From NCBI RefSeq assembly GCF_009707385.1, contig NZ_CP046115.1, positions 1,426,001-1,490,000 of the forward strand: 64,000 nucleotides of DNA, written 5' to 3'. This DNA is from Klebsiella oxytoca. GTDB lineage: Bacteria; Pseudomonadota; Gammaproteobacteria; Enterobacterales; Enterobacteriaceae. Under the pieces are notes generated by a model. The model had not been told where the DNA came from, ran no database searches, and saw nothing but the letters and a program-made list of their open reading frames with translations. The position numbers and the translations under genes are program-made. Shown piece after piece: positions 15,737-25,520 of this stretch. The first letter of the stretch is position 1. Every line of letters starts with the position of its first letter.

Positions 15737-16651
15737 TCAAGTTACAGAGCTTCGCTTTCTGGTCTGACTTTGAACCCGAAACAAATGAATAAGTTTCTGC
15801 ACTAATGGAGGCAACGGCCTGTTTTTCCGGCAAACAATATAGTAAACGGCGGGAGGAAGACTCAAACCAATATTAAGAGGGACAATGGCATGGTCGTTCT
15901 GCTCGCTTTGATTGAGCACACGAGGAAGAACGCTCAAACAGTCCGTTTTTTTCATTAACTCAATCGCGCCTGAAATATTATTAATATAGAACGAAACCTC
16001 AGGGTTTAAACCGCTTTCCTTCAGCATATGTAGAATTTTTTGATGATAACCTGAACGAGTTATTGGTAATATCCAGTTCTGATTTTCAAGCTGATTTAAA
16101 GTCGATGCTGTGACCAAAGGGTGAACTTTGCGGGCAAAGATAGCGTAGTCGAGTGTAAATAACGCTTCGAAATCGAATTCGCCGTTATGCATCTCCGGAT
16201 TGGCTGTATTAATGCAAAAGTCCAGTTCGCCGTTTCGCAAACTATTTAGTAATGCATCTACCTGTTCTTCATAAATATACATTCTGGCTTCAGGAAAGTC
16301 TTTTCTGAACCATGCCGCGACTTGCGGAAGAATGCTCAGGGCGACGCTTCCCCCCATGCCAATGCTTACTGAACCATTAAATTTTTCTAGCTGTTGGCGG
16401 ATACCATCTTGTGCCAGTTCCAGCTCTTTCAGGATCAGCTTGGCATGATTGAGAAAATATTCACCATAAACCGTTAGCGAAATACCGTGAGAGTTCCGCT
16501 CCAGCAACGAGACGCCCATTTGATTTTCAAGGTCTTTAATACTTCGGGTAAGCGCAGGCTGTGAAATTCCCATTGAACGGCTGGCTGCGCGGATACTGCC
16601 TCGTTCAGCCACTTCTTTTAATGCCCTAAGGTGAGTCATTTTTACCGACAT
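15737..16651 (-). CDS. LysR-family transcriptional regulator
   Basis: 304 residues from ATG 16651 (AAGGGA ribosome site); a TTG three bases earlier is less likely. N-terminal winged helix-turn-helix: A-L-K-E-V-A-E-R-G-S-I-R-A-A-S-R-S, then S-Q-P-A-L-T-R-S-I-K-D-L-E. The co-inducer domain follows, with G-S-V-A-L-S-I-L-P near residue 103. Divergent from the M20-transporter operon starting at 17106, which it most likely controls. Its last dozen residues (after F-R-V-Q-S-Q) are at the border with phage debris and may be altered. Confidence 0.88.
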   Translation of the reverse strand: MSVKMTHLRALKEVAERGSIRAASRSMGISQPALTRSIKDLENQMGVSLLERNSHGISLTVYGEYFLNHAKLILKELELAQDGIRQQLEKFNGSVSIGMGGSVALSILPQVAAWFRKDFPEARMYIYEEQVDALLNSLRNGELDFCINTANPEMHNGEFDFEALFTLDYAIFARKVHPLVTASTLNQLENQNWILPITRSGYHQKILHMLKESGLNPEVSFYINNISGAIELMKKTDCLSVLPRVLNQSEQNDHAIVPLNIGLSLPPAVYYIVCRKNRPLPPLVQKLIHLFRVQSQTRKRSSVT

Positions 16652-16654
16652 CAA

Positions 16655-17105
16655 ACATTCCCTTTTTTACCAGCTTAAGGTTTTTTATCAACATTGGAAG
16701 CAAAGGTAAATATCTCAATAAATTTAAACGACGATAAGTAGTTAAATAATAACGTCAGGCAATCAATAAAACAATATAATAACCTTATATTATCAACTCG
16801 ATTACTTCAGATGATAGCTATATCACATAAATGATAGTTTTAAATGGAATGGTTGTGATTCATGTCACCTGTTACCGCTGATGTCTTCTTGTGAAAAATA
16901 TAGATAATTCAGGGTGTTAGCGTTTCTTTTTTGCTTTTTTATTTCTTCATGAGGCCGTTTGTTTGATAACGGAAAAGTATCAGCAAAAAGAAAATAACAT
17001 CTTATGTAAAAAATCAAGAAAAAATAAAATTAATGGACGGCATGCGGTGGTGAATAAACATTTAAGAAATGGAATGTTTTATTTTATTTTCAAGTGAGGA
17101 TAGCT
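16655..17105. promoter_or_regulatory. Divergent control region with a CRP-type site
   Basis: 451 AT-rich bases without a gene between the LysR gene and the M20 gene. TGTGATTCATGTCACC at 16854-16869 matches the CRP palindrome TGTGA-N6-TCACA at nine of ten conserved positions, suggesting catabolite control of the M20 operon. Several short A/T palindromes (for example near 16780 and 16830) could be LysR contacts. No clear -35/-10 pair stands out. Confidence 0.55.
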
Positions 17106-18272
17106 ATGTTCCAGGAATTGAACGACTGGTTTGATGATTTTAAAAAAATCCGTCACGATTTGCATTCACATCCAGAAATTGGTTTCAATACCTTACGTAC
17201 TAGCAATATTGTTGCTGATTATTTAACAGAATGGGGCTTTAAAGTTCATAAAGGCATTGGAAAAACTGGTGTGGTAGGGCAATTAAAGTGCGGCTCTGGA
17301 AGTAAAACTATCGGTTTACGCGCTGATATGGATGCGCTTCCTATGGAAGAAAATACTGGTTTGCCTTATTCAAGCACCATTCAAGGCGCCAGCCATTCCT
17401 GTGGTCACGATGGCAACACTACCATGCTCCTTGCAGGGGCCCGGCTGTTGGCTAAGCGTAAAAATTTCAACGGTACGCTGAATGTCATTTTCCAGCCGGC
17501 AGAAGAAGGACAGGGCGGGGGCCCTGCGATGATCGGGGATGGTTTGTTTGAACGCTTTCCCTGCGACTACGTTTTTGCCCTGCACAGCATGCCAAATGCT
17601 GAAAATAATAAAATGTTTTATGTTCAGCCAGGCGCCATGCTTTCTTCTTCCGATCGAGTCACGATCAATATCACTGGACGAGGTGGCCATGGCGCTGAGC
17701 CACAGAATACTATCGATCCCGTCGTTGTAGGGGCCACCGTGGTCCAGGCCTTACAGAGTATCGTTTCACGTAATACTGCACCTAAAGATCGCGCCGTGGT
17801 TACGGTGGGTTCATTTTTGGCTGGTCGTGAAGGTTCTTACAACATCATTCCTGAGACAGCTCAAATGCTGCTTAGTGTGCGCAGCATGGATAATAGTGTC
17901 AGGAAGATGATCATCGAAAATATTCAACGCATTGCCACGCATGTATGTAGCGCGATGGGAGCTAAAGCTGAAGTATGTGTGCAATCCATTGCTCCTGCGG
18001 TAGTTAACGATTCTTTTGCTGCTAACCTGGCACGCGAGGTCGGGATTGACGTATTTTCCGAAGAGGAGTGCCCTCAATCTTTCCAGCCGTATATGAACAG
18101 TGAAGATTTTGCTTACATGCTCGAAGCGTGTCCCGGTGCTTATGCACTATTGAATAATGGTAACACTCCAAACTGTCATCAGCCTGATTATGACTTTAAT
18201 GATGACCTGATTTTACGGGGCGGTACTTATTGGACAGCATTGGTTGAACGTTATCTGAGGGAACAAGAATAA
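17106..18272 (+). CDS. M20-family amidohydrolase (aminoacylase/hippurate hydrolase type)
   Basis: 388 residues from ATG 17106, spaced correctly from GAGGA; a GTG at 17094 overlaps that site. Zinc-dependent hydrolase that removes N-acyl or amide groups from amino acids. Motifs: R-H-D-L-H-S-H-P-E near residue 17, G-L-R-A-D-M-D-A-L-P near 76, H-S-C-G-H-D-G-N near 100 (metal ligands), and Q-P-A-E-E-G-Q-G-G near 133 with the catalytic glutamate, plus the dimerisation-domain G-G-H-G-A-E. No signal peptide, so cytoplasmic. Its stop overlaps the transporter start by one base, so uptake and hydrolysis are coupled. Substrate not predictable from sequence. Confidence 0.9.
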   Translation: MFQELNDWFDDFKKIRHDLHSHPEIGFNTLRTSNIVADYLTEWGFKVHKGIGKTGVVGQLKCGSGSKTIGLRADMDALPMEENTGLPYSSTIQGASHSCGHDGNTTMLLAGARLLAKRKNFNGTLNVIFQPAEEGQGGGPAMIGDGLFERFPCDYVFALHSMPNAENNKMFYVQPGAMLSSSDRVTINITGRGGHGAEPQNTIDPVVVGATVVQALQSIVSRNTAPKDRAVVTVGSFLAGREGSYNIIPETAQMLLSVRSMDNSVRKMIIENIQRIATHVCSAMGAKAEVCVQSIAPAVVNDSFAANLAREVGIDVFSEEECPQSFQPYMNSEDFAYMLEACPGAYALLNNGNTPNCHQPDYDFNDDLILRGGTYWTALVERYLREQE

Positions 18273-19617
18273 TGATAATGCTAATACTGGAAGTTTTAAT
18301 TATGGCCGTACTTGTCATCTACGGTCTGAAGATCGGTGGAGCCCTTGGAGTAGGAATACTCTCTATCCTGGGCTTATTTATTATGATTTTTATCTTTCAG
18401 ATACCAATCGGAAAAGCGCCGGTCATACCGGTAATGATTATTTTAGCGATTGGTATTGCGGGAGGGTTGCTAGAAGCCAGCGGCGGTCTGGATTATTTGG
18501 TGCATCATGCAGGTAAATTAATCGAAAAAAAAAACCATCGGCTATTACTTTTGTTTCTCCTTTGATTATTTTTGGTTTTGTTTTTGGTATCGGAACGGCA
18601 AATATTACCCTTTCTCTGGAGCCGATTATCGCGCGTACTGCGCTGAGAGCGGGTATTCGCCCTGAGCGCCCGCTGGTGACTTGCGTCACTGCTGCTAATA
18701 TGGCGTTAGTCTGTTCACCAGCGGCATCATCCGCTATTGTAGCGTTTGGTTTTTTGAATGGTTATGCCGGATACACCTTTGGCCAGTATTTGACGATTGC
18801 GCTCCCCGCAGCATTAATTTCCACGCTGGCATTAAGCGTATTTATGTCTTTTCGCGGTAAACCATTGGATAAAGATCCCGAATATCAAAAGCGTTTATCC
18901 GAAGGCGCGATACCGTTTGAGGCGGTGCGCGATGGGGCGGATAAGGGCAAGGAGCCAGTGTTCACACGCCAACAAAAATTATCGGTCTTAGTTTTTTTGC
19001 TAAGCGTGGCGCTGATTTTGATATTTGGTACTAATGAATCTTTACTCCATGCGCTAACCACGGCCAACGTGGTTGATGGCAAAGAAGTCTTTATGTCAGC
19101 AACCTCAACGGTACAGATATTTATGTTCCTGGCAGCAGCAGCGATTATTTTTCTGACAAAAATGTCCCCTGCGGTAATTTACAAGACGAAGATTTTTACC
19201 GCCGCAATAGGAGCCGCTATTGCAGTACTCGGCCCAGGTTGGTTAGGCGCGACTATTTTTCAATCACCGGAAAATTCAATCGTGCTTGAACAGAGTGTAG
19301 GTAGCCTGGTTTCCGTTGCTCCGTGGTTTATTGTCATTATTTGTGGCGTTGTCGCTACATTTGTAATGTCACAAACGGCGATAATTTCAATTATCTATCC
19401 GTTAGCGCTCGGGCTTGGCGTTCCCGCAGGTTTTATGGCTGCAATGATTCAGGCTGTTAACGTTAATTACTTTATACCCGCACAGCCAACCTTACTCTTT
19501 GCTGAGGAAATTGATCCTACTGGCTCGACACAAAAATACCGATTCTGGTTACCGGGCGTGTTTTCACTAATCATTTCAATTGCGGTTGGCACCTTCATGT
19601 GGGAACTGGTGTTATAA
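18272..19617 (+). pseudogene. Dcu-family (DcuA/DcuB-like) anion transporter, frame broken at a 10-A run
   Basis: The first frame gives a membrane N-terminus ending G-G-L-D-Y-L-V-H-H-A-G-K-L, as in DcuA (G-G-L-D-Y-L-V-H), and stops at 18565. The rest of the transporter continues in another frame to 19617 with A-I-T-F-V-S-P-L-I-I-F-G, matching the next DcuA segment (Y-I-T-I-L-A-P-I-V). The break is at ten consecutive A residues (18525-18534): 8 or 11 would give one 447-448-residue protein, the normal Dcu length, and 8 aligns without a gap. It could be a true pseudogene, a sequencing length error, or a gene rescued by transcriptional slippage. Dcu proteins exchange C4-dicarboxylates and aspartate; here the cargo is probably the M20 substrate. 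Confidence 0.8.
18525..18534 (+). repeat. Ten-adenine homopolymer at the frameshift point
   Basis: Mononucleotide run inside the Dcu-like gene, preceded by ATCG and followed by CCATCGG. Runs of nine or more A are known sites of RNA-polymerase slippage in enterobacteria and also of indel mutation. Confidence 0.95.
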
Positions 19618-19828
19618 CTACGGCGATAAACATGGCTGAGAATTTTGCAGCCTTTTTATAAGTTCAGGGCCTATCCTTGCAGGCGCTATTGGCGTAGATA
19701 GCTTGCATACTAAAGGTATTCAGTAACTTTAACGTACAAACGGTATACGGGGTTACTACCTTAGCTTAATGGTGCAAGTAAAAAAGTCTAATGGGATAGG
19801 TTCATAATCGCTTTATGTTTATATATAA

Positions 19829-21388
19829 ATGGACAATAAAATGAGAAATTTTTCACTTTCGCTGATTGGCTCGGCTATTATGATATTATGTTCATCCAGT
19901 GCCAGCGCTTTTGACTGGTCTGAAGCCACTATAGAACAGCTGCATCAATCATTAAATAATAAAGATATTACCTGTGAAGAGGTCGTGCAAGGTTATTTAA
20001 AGCGTATTGATGCTTTTGACAAAAATGGTCCAAAGCTCAATAGCTTTATTACCGTTAATCCTGAGGCACTGATTGTGGCCAGAGAAAAGGATAAACAATT
20101 AGATAAGCATCAGCCACTATTCTGTGTTCCGCTGGTGGTAAAAGATAATATAAATACTAAAGATATGCCGACCTCGTTAGGATCGTCTGCCTTAAAAAAT
20201 AGTCAGCCACCTGCTAATGCGAAGGTTGTTGATAATTTGATTAATCAAGGCGCAATTATTCTGGGCAAAGCAAATCTGGATGAGTTTGCTATCGCCATGC
20301 TTGGCCTCTCTTCAGCTGGCGGGCAAACGCTTAACCCTTATATTTTAACCAATGGTCCCGGCGGCTCTTCCGGCGGGACTGGTACAGCTGTCTCTGCCAG
20401 CCTTGCGATGGTTGGGCTAGGAACCGATACTGGTGGGTCTATCCGCATACCCGCCGCAGTGGCTGGATTAACAGGTATCCGTCCCAGCCGGGCTTTGTCT
20501 GAGCTTACTGGCGTTGCCCCTCTTTCTAAAACACAGGATACGGTTGGCCCGATGTGTCGGAAAGTTTCGGACTGCGCGCGGATTTTAATGTTCACCGAGG
20601 CCTGGTCCACGCCGGAACGTAAACAGCAAATCATGAATGCAGCAGTAAAAGATGGTTTAAAAAATGCCAGAATTGCTCTGATTTCCGGCATGTTTCCGCA
20701 AAGGACAAAGGATAATCGAACCTATTACCAGGTTATCGATAGTGCTTTAGAGGCGATGCGTAATGCCGGAGCAACGATTGATATTGTTTCATTACCTGAA
20801 CAGGAACAAATCATCAATGGCTTTAAAAGCCTGGCGGGTTATGAAATCAAACAGGGGTTAAATGAATACCTGACCAGTTGGTCTTCTGATAAAGATGGTC
20901 ATCCACGAAGCTTTGATGAGATATTAACCCGCAGGGGTTACGCGCCGACTACGGAAGAGTGGCTGACGCTCTATAACAGCTTAAGTGATAAACGTAATGA
21001 CGATCCTGTGTATAAAAAAAATATTCAGGGACGAGCGGGTTTTATTCGCGCGCAGTTGAACAGGGTAATGAACGGAGAAGTACAGTATGACGCGGTACTC
21101 TATCCCACGCTTACCGAATTAAATATGCCGATTGGTAAAAATACAGAAGGACGTAAAAATGTTGGTTTAAGTTCGTTTTCTGGGCTACCAGCAATTTCAT
21201 TTATGGCAGGGATGACCCAGGATACGCAGCCTCAGCCCGTCGCCCTGGAATTTTTAGGTCAGGAATTTTCGGAGCCGAAACTGATCGGCCTGGTACATGG
21301 ATATGAGCTCCATCATCCAGTCAGGGTTGCCCCTGCGATAGCGCCGGAATTGAAAAGTGCTCCTGTCTCAGCAGACAAGAAACCTTAA
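19829..21388 (+). CDS. Exported amidase-signature-family hydrolase
   Basis: 519 residues beginning with a Sec signal (hydrophobic core L-S-L-I-G-S-A-I-M-I-L, cleavage after S-A-S-A). The second methionine at 19841 is an alternative start; neither has a clear ribosome site. The amidase Ser-Ser-Lys triad is visible: V-V-K-D-N-I-N (Lys, near residue 110), G-G-S-S-G-G-T-G (cis-Ser, near 184) and G-T-D-T-G-G-S-I-R-I-P (nucleophile Ser, near 206). Related to GatA but with a signal peptide and a divergent C-terminus, so it acts in the periplasm, probably releasing acids or amino acids from amides for the adjacent importer. About 210 bases separate it from the Dcu-like gene, with no other gene between. 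Confidence 0.9.
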   Translation: MDNKMRNFSLSLIGSAIMILCSSSASAFDWSEATIEQLHQSLNNKDITCEEVVQGYLKRIDAFDKNGPKLNSFITVNPEALIVAREKDKQLDKHQPLFCVPLVVKDNINTKDMPTSLGSSALKNSQPPANAKVVDNLINQGAIILGKANLDEFAIAMLGLSSAGGQTLNPYILTNGPGGSSGGTGTAVSASLAMVGLGTDTGGSIRIPAAVAGLTGIRPSRALSELTGVAPLSKTQDTVGPMCRKVSDCARILMFTEAWSTPERKQQIMNAAVKDGLKNARIALISGMFPQRTKDNRTYYQVIDSALEAMRNAGATIDIVSLPEQEQIINGFKSLAGYEIKQGLNEYLTSWSSDKDGHPRSFDEILTRRGYAPTTEEWLTLYNSLSDKRNDDPVYKKNIQGRAGFIRAQLNRVMNGEVQYDAVLYPTLTELNMPIGKNTEGRKNVGLSSFSGLPAISFMAGMTQDTQPQPVALEFLGQEFSEPKLIGLVHGYELHHPVRVAPAIAPELKSAPVSADKKP

Positions 21389-21420
21389 CGTACTATTTAT
21401 AATCGAGCATCCATTAAAGT

Positions 21421-21445
21421 TAAAAGCCACCTTTGGTGGCTTTTA
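21421..21445. terminator. Bidirectional terminator between the amidase and serine dehydratase genes
   Basis: Perfect eleven-base stem TAAAAGCCACC / GGTGGCTTTTA with a TTT loop, lying between convergent genes. A/T tracts flank both sides, so it can act on both strands. Confidence 0.85.
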
Positions 21446-21506
21446 ATCTGTCCCCTGTAAACCAGACTATTGCTGCTTCAGGATTTCTATCAGGCACACC
21501 AGGTGT

Positions 21507-22871
21507 TTAGTCGCACTGAACTTTAATAGCCAGGCCGCCGCGCGACGTTTCCCGGTATTTGGCGTTCATGTCTTTACCTGTCTCATACATGGTCTCAATG
21601 ACTTTATCGAGCGAGACGCGCGGCTCGCTGGTGCGGCGCATCGCCATCCGGCTGGCGTTAATCGCTTTAACGGAAGCAATGGCGTTACGTTCAATGCACG
21701 GTACCTGCACCTGTCCGGCCACCGGGTCACAGGTAAGTCCCAGGTTATGCTCCATGCCGATTTCCGCCGCCACGCAGACCTGCTCAGGGCTGGCGCCGAG
21801 GATTTCGGCCAGGCCCGCGGCGGCCATCGAACAGGCCACGCCGACTTCGCCCTGGCAGCCCACTTCCGCCCCGGAAATGGAGGCGTTCATTTTATACAGC
21901 GTACCGATAGCCCCCGAAGCCAGGAAGTAACGAATATAGATATCCGGGCTTACGGGCTCGATAAAGTGGTCATAGTAGGCCAGGACCGCCGGCACGATAC
22001 CGCAGGCGCCGTTAGTGGGGGCCGTCACCACGCGTCCGCCGGCCGCATTCTCTTCATTGACCGCCAGCGCGAACATATTGACCCAGTCCACGACGTTCAT
22101 GGGATCGTTAGAGAGTTTTTCGCTGGCAACCAGCATCCGTCGCAGCGCCGGAGCGCGACGAGGAACGCGCAGCGGGCCGGGCAGTACGCCCTCGGTATTC
22201 ATACCGCGTTCAATACAGGCGCGCATGGTCTGCCAGATATGGGCAAAATAGTCTTCAATCTCTTTTTTGCTGTGCAGAGCCAGCTCGTTCTGCCTCACCA
22301 TCCCGGAGAGCGACATGCCGGTCTCTTTGCAGTAGCCCAGCATCTCCTGCGCGGATTTAAACGGATAGGGGACGCGCAGCTCGCTGGCGCTCTCTTTACC
22401 GAAATGCTCTTCATCGACGATAAACCCGCCGCCGATGGAGTAATACGTTTTGCTGTAGATTTCTTTCTCGCCGGCCCAGGCATGAATGGTCATTCCGTTT
22501 TCATGCAGCGGCAGGTCGTCGCTGCGAAAACGCATGCCGTCATTCTGCGGGAAATCGACTTCATGCTGCCCGTTCGCCAGCAGCAGGCGTCCGCGCGCTT
22601 CAACGTCGCGCATAAACGCCGGGATCGCGTCAATATCGACCGTGTCGGGCTGATTGCCCGCCAGTCCCATAATAATGGCGATATCCGTATGGTGGCCTTT
22701 GCCGGTTAATGACAGCGAGCCGTAGACGTCAACCGCCACGCGCGTCACTGCATTAAGCAATCCCTTTTCGACCAGGTCATCGACGAACTGTTTACCGGCC
22801 TTCATCGGCCCGACAGTATGGGAAGATGAGGGACCGATCCCCACCTTGAACATGTCGAATATACTAATCAC
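21507..22871 (-). CDS. L-serine dehydratase (SdaA/SdaB/TdcG family)
   Basis: 454 residues, GTG start with AGGAG seven bases upstream, and the conserved family N-terminus M-I-S-I-F-D-M-F. It deaminates L-serine to pyruvate and ammonia using a [4Fe-4S] cluster. Segments: G-I-G-P-S-S-S-H-T-V-G-P, A-P-T-N-G-A-C-G-I-V-P-A, and cluster cysteines in G-C-Q-G-E-V-G-V-A-C and L-T-C-D-P-V-A-G-Q-V-Q-V-P-C. Overall closest by eye to SdaB, but this is probably an accessory copy because it follows an MFS transporter gene and an M20 gene on the same strand, so no E. coli symbol is given. Confidence 0.93.
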   Translation of the reverse strand: MISIFDMFKVGIGPSSSHTVGPMKAGKQFVDDLVEKGLLNAVTRVAVDVYGSLSLTGKGHHTDIAIIMGLAGNQPDTVDIDAIPAFMRDVEARGRLLLANGQHEVDFPQNDGMRFRSDDLPLHENGMTIHAWAGEKEIYSKTYYSIGGGFIVDEEHFGKESASELRVPYPFKSAQEMLGYCKETGMSLSGMVRQNELALHSKKEIEDYFAHIWQTMRACIERGMNTEGVLPGPLRVPRRAPALRRMLVASEKLSNDPMNVVDWVNMFALAVNEENAAGGRVVTAPTNGACGIVPAVLAYYDHFIEPVSPDIYIRYFLASGAIGTLYKMNASISGAEVGCQGEVGVACSMAAAGLAEILGASPEQVCVAAEIGMEHNLGLTCDPVAGQVQVPCIERNAIASVKAINASRMAMRRTSEPRVSLDKVIETMYETGKDMNAKYRETSRGGLAIKVQCD

Positions 22872-22889
22872 GCTAACACTCCTGACAGG

Positions 22890-22909
22890 GTTGCCGCAGG
22901 TGCGGCAAC
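22890..22909 (-). other. Strong palindrome between the M20 gene and serine dehydratase gene
   Basis: GTTGCCGCA-GG-TGCGGCAAC: nine-base perfect arms, two-base loop, ending about 10 bases before the serine dehydratase ribosome site on the minus strand. No T tract follows. It could be an operator, an mRNA-processing hairpin or a mild attenuator in the 127-base gap. Confidence 0.55.
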
Positions 22910-22998
22910 GATGTAATAACTGCGCCCGGATCGTTCATTACTGCCAGAGATGCCGAACTCAGACCCTATGGCTGATAACTGTCCGGCTAATCATTTTC

Positions 22999-24180
22999 TT
23001 AATCGTAATTTAGTAATTGGCTAACCAGCGCTATATGCGTTTTAATGCCGATAGCCAGCACATCTTCATCAATGCGAAAATGGGGATTATGCACATTCCA
23101 GGTCGCCTTTTTTTGTTGATTACCGCAGCCGACGAACAAGAAAGTACCTGGAATTTTTTCCTGATAGGAAGAGAAATCTTCGCTACTAAAAAGAGCCTTA
23201 TCCTGGAACTGTAAAGTCCCTTCAGGGAAATAACGGGTAATAGCGTCGCGAGCAATCTGATTGGTGATATCGTGATTGTTGCCCACAGAATAACCCTGCT
23301 GCCATTGGATATCACATCTGGCTCCATAGGCTGTACTGATGCCGTTAATAATACTGGCCATCATCGGCGGTACCGCTTCCCGGACCTGCTGGCTGTGAGT
23401 GCGCAGAGTTCCGGCCAGGCGAGCGCTATCAGGAATGACATTATAACTGTCGCCGGCCTGGAAAGTAGCGATGGTTAAGACTGGAGCACAGCTCGGATCG
23501 ATATTACGTGACACAATTTGCTGAAGAGCGCTGACTATTTCTGCCCCAATAGTCACTGGATCAATACAATAATGCGGCATCGAGCCATGGCCGCCTTTAC
23601 CATGAATGGTAATATCAAAATTATCGCTGGAGGCGACGTAGACCCCTTCTTTTAACGTAATAGTGCCTGTGGGTGTCGTGGGAAGCACGTGTAGGCCAAA
23701 AATATGTTCAACGTCATCAAGCACCCCCAGATTTACGAGTTCGCGCGCGCCGCCAGGCGGTATCTCTTCTGCGGGTTGGAAGATAAATTTGATGCTGCCG
23801 TGTAAATGCTTTTGCAACTGGCTAAGGACTTTTGCCGCCCCCATGAGCATCGCGGCATGTGCATCGTGACCGCAGGCATGCATGATCCCGCTCTTCTTCG
23901 ATGAAAAGAGTTCACCACTCTCCTCCTGCAATGGAAGAGCATCAATATCAGCACGTAACGCCCACGCAGGACCAGGATAAGCGCCGCGTAGTACCGCAAC
24001 GACGCTATTTTCTAATGGCCTGTTTATTTCCAGACCGACAAATGGCGTCAGTTCACTGGCGATATAATCGGCGGTTGGTTTCTCATTAAACGATAGATCC
24101 GGATAGGCGTGAATATGACGACGCCAGCGGAGTGCCTCTTCTGCAGCGGCAGAAATCAAAAGTTCAGCGACATGATTCAT
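22999..24180 (-). CDS. M20-family amidohydrolase, second paralogue
   Basis: 393 residues from ATG 24180, which has AAGGAG seven bases before it; a TTG at 24195 is not needed. Motifs follow the aminoacylase/carboxypeptidase Ss1 type: [11 protein letters not shown] near residue 20, [10 protein letters not shown] near 73, M-H-A-C-G-H-D-A-H near 97, and [10 protein letters not shown] near 130. Cytoplasmic. Middle gene of the apparent MFS-M20-serine dehydratase operon, which suggests the released amino acid may be serine. Confidence 0.92.
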   Translation of the reverse strand: MNHVAELLISAAAEEALRWRRHIHAYPDLSFNEKPTADYIASELTPFVGLEINRPLENSVVAVLRGAYPGPAWALRADIDALPLQEESGELFSSKKSGIMHACGHDAHAAMLMGAAKVLSQLQKHLHGSIKFIFQPAEEIPPGGARELVNLGVLDDVEHIFGLHVLPTTPTGTITLKEGVYVASSDNFDITIHGKGGHGSMPHYCIDPVTIGAEIVSALQQIVSRNIDPSCAPVLTIATFQAGDSYNVIPDSARLAGTLRTHSQQVREAVPPMMASIINGISTAYGARCDIQWQQGYSVGNNHDITNQIARDAITRYFPEGTLQFQDKALFSSEDFSSYQEKIPGTFLFVGCGNQQKKATWNVHNPHFRIDEDVLAIGIKTHIALVSQLLNYD

Positions 24181-24191
24181 CAGATACTCCT

Positions 24192-25385
24192 TCAATCAAC
24201 AACAGTCTCGTTAACGATGATTTTGCGTTTCATTAGCGGTAACACCGCAAGCCCGGAGCAGGCCATCGCCAGTGCAAGAAACAGAAAAGCACTGTAATAG
24301 CCCTGGCTTTTTTCCACTAAATAGCCAATTACGATGGGGGAAACAAATCCTCCAAGCGTACCCCCGGTATTAATCAAGCCAATAGCCGAACCCATCATCT
24401 TTTCTGGTAAGCGCTTCATCGGTAAGGTGAAAGCGGTAACAAAGGTCGACATCAGAAAAATTTCGCCAATAAAAAGGAGTACCGCGGCAACGAACGGCGT
24501 TTTCGCATAAAAAATGGAGAAGATAACCACTGCGGCGCCAAGCGAACTAACGGCAATAACTAAGGGTTCACGGTTGAGAAAGTATTTGCCAACAAGCCAG
24601 CCGGTACCCAGAGACGAAAGCCAGATACCCAATCCGCCAGCAGCGACGACAAAACCGGAGACCCCAAGTGACATCCCCATATTCTGGACAAGAAATTTTG
24701 GCAGCCAGGCCATCAGGCCATAGTTAGGAATGTTGACGCAGAATATGGAAAGAAATAGCAGGAGCACCGTTGGATTACGCCATAAAGAAGCCTTAACAGT
24801 ATTTTTTTTGACTACCAGGGACGACTGCTGCTGACGCGGCACGCGCAGGGCAATCAGTAAGGCAATAAAACATGAAATAACACCCAGTATGATGAACGAC
24901 TTATGCCATCCCAGTACTGCCAGAGCATTAACGGCGATAATAGGACCAATGGTCATTGCCAGCCCTGCCGATGAGAGCAAAATTGACTGGGCAAAAGTCC
25001 GTTGCTCAACGCTGAAATTACTGACCACCGCCTTTGCACAGGAACAGGGGTAGCCTGAGTGTCCAACGCCGGCGAGAAAACGGAAGAAGAGTAACAGGCC
25101 AAAACTCAACCCCAGAAGGCCGAAGAAAAGAGCAAATACGCCCAGCAGCGTTAGCGATAAGACCAGCATCGTCTTATAGCCAATCCTGTCATTCAGCCAG
25201 CCAGCTGGTACCTGAAATAGCGAATAAGCAAGGAAAAAAATTCCGGTAATGTAGCCTAGTTGTTCTGCGCTGAGACCAAATTCCTTTTCGATGGGTAGTA
25301 AAGCGAAACCAGTTACGGTTTTATCGATGTAAACTAATACGTAACCAATAAACAGCAAGAAGACCATCTGAGACTGACTTTTCAT
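24192..25385 (-). CDS. MFS transporter (ACS-like anion:cation symporter type)
   Basis: 397 residues with about 12 hydrophobic helices. N-terminal pattern [14 protein letters not shown] and [18 protein letters not shown] recalls the anion:cation symporter branch of the major facilitator family, followed by the loop motif [11 protein letters not shown]. The central loop is basic. It ends 11 bases before the M20 start and is the first gene of that operon; divergent from a LysR gene. Presumed importer of the M20 substrate. Confidence 0.88.
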   Translation of the reverse strand: MKSQSQMVFLLFIGYVLVYIDKTVTGFALLPIEKEFGLSAEQLGYITGIFFLAYSLFQVPAGWLNDRIGYKTMLVLSLTLLGVFALFFGLLGLSFGLLLFFRFLAGVGHSGYPCSCAKAVVSNFSVEQRTFAQSILLSSAGLAMTIGPIIAVNALAVLGWHKSFIILGVISCFIALLIALRVPRQQQSSLVVKKNTVKASLWRNPTVLLLFLSIFCVNIPNYGLMAWLPKFLVQNMGMSLGVSGFVVAAGGLGIWLSSLGTGWLVGKYFLNREPLVIAVSSLGAAVVIFSIFYAKTPFVAAVLLFIGEIFLMSTFVTAFTLPMKRLPEKMMGSAIGLINTGGTLGGFVSPIVIGYLVEKSQGYYSAFLFLALAMACSGLAVLPLMKRKIIVNETVVD

Positions 25386-25520
25386 TTATATTCCCGCTAG
25401 AATCTCATTGTTGAATATGCGTTTTTTGGGTAGCTCCCCGATAAATCCTCTTCCTTTATGGGTGTATAGGGAAGATATTATTTTTCTATAGGTGATGCTT
25501 TTTTCTGATAGAGGTAAGCA

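Noticed and set aside
21747-22709. 320-codon open frame antisense to the serine dehydratase gene
   Set aside because: Complete overlap with a well-recognised enzyme gene and no family features; a codon-bias shadow.
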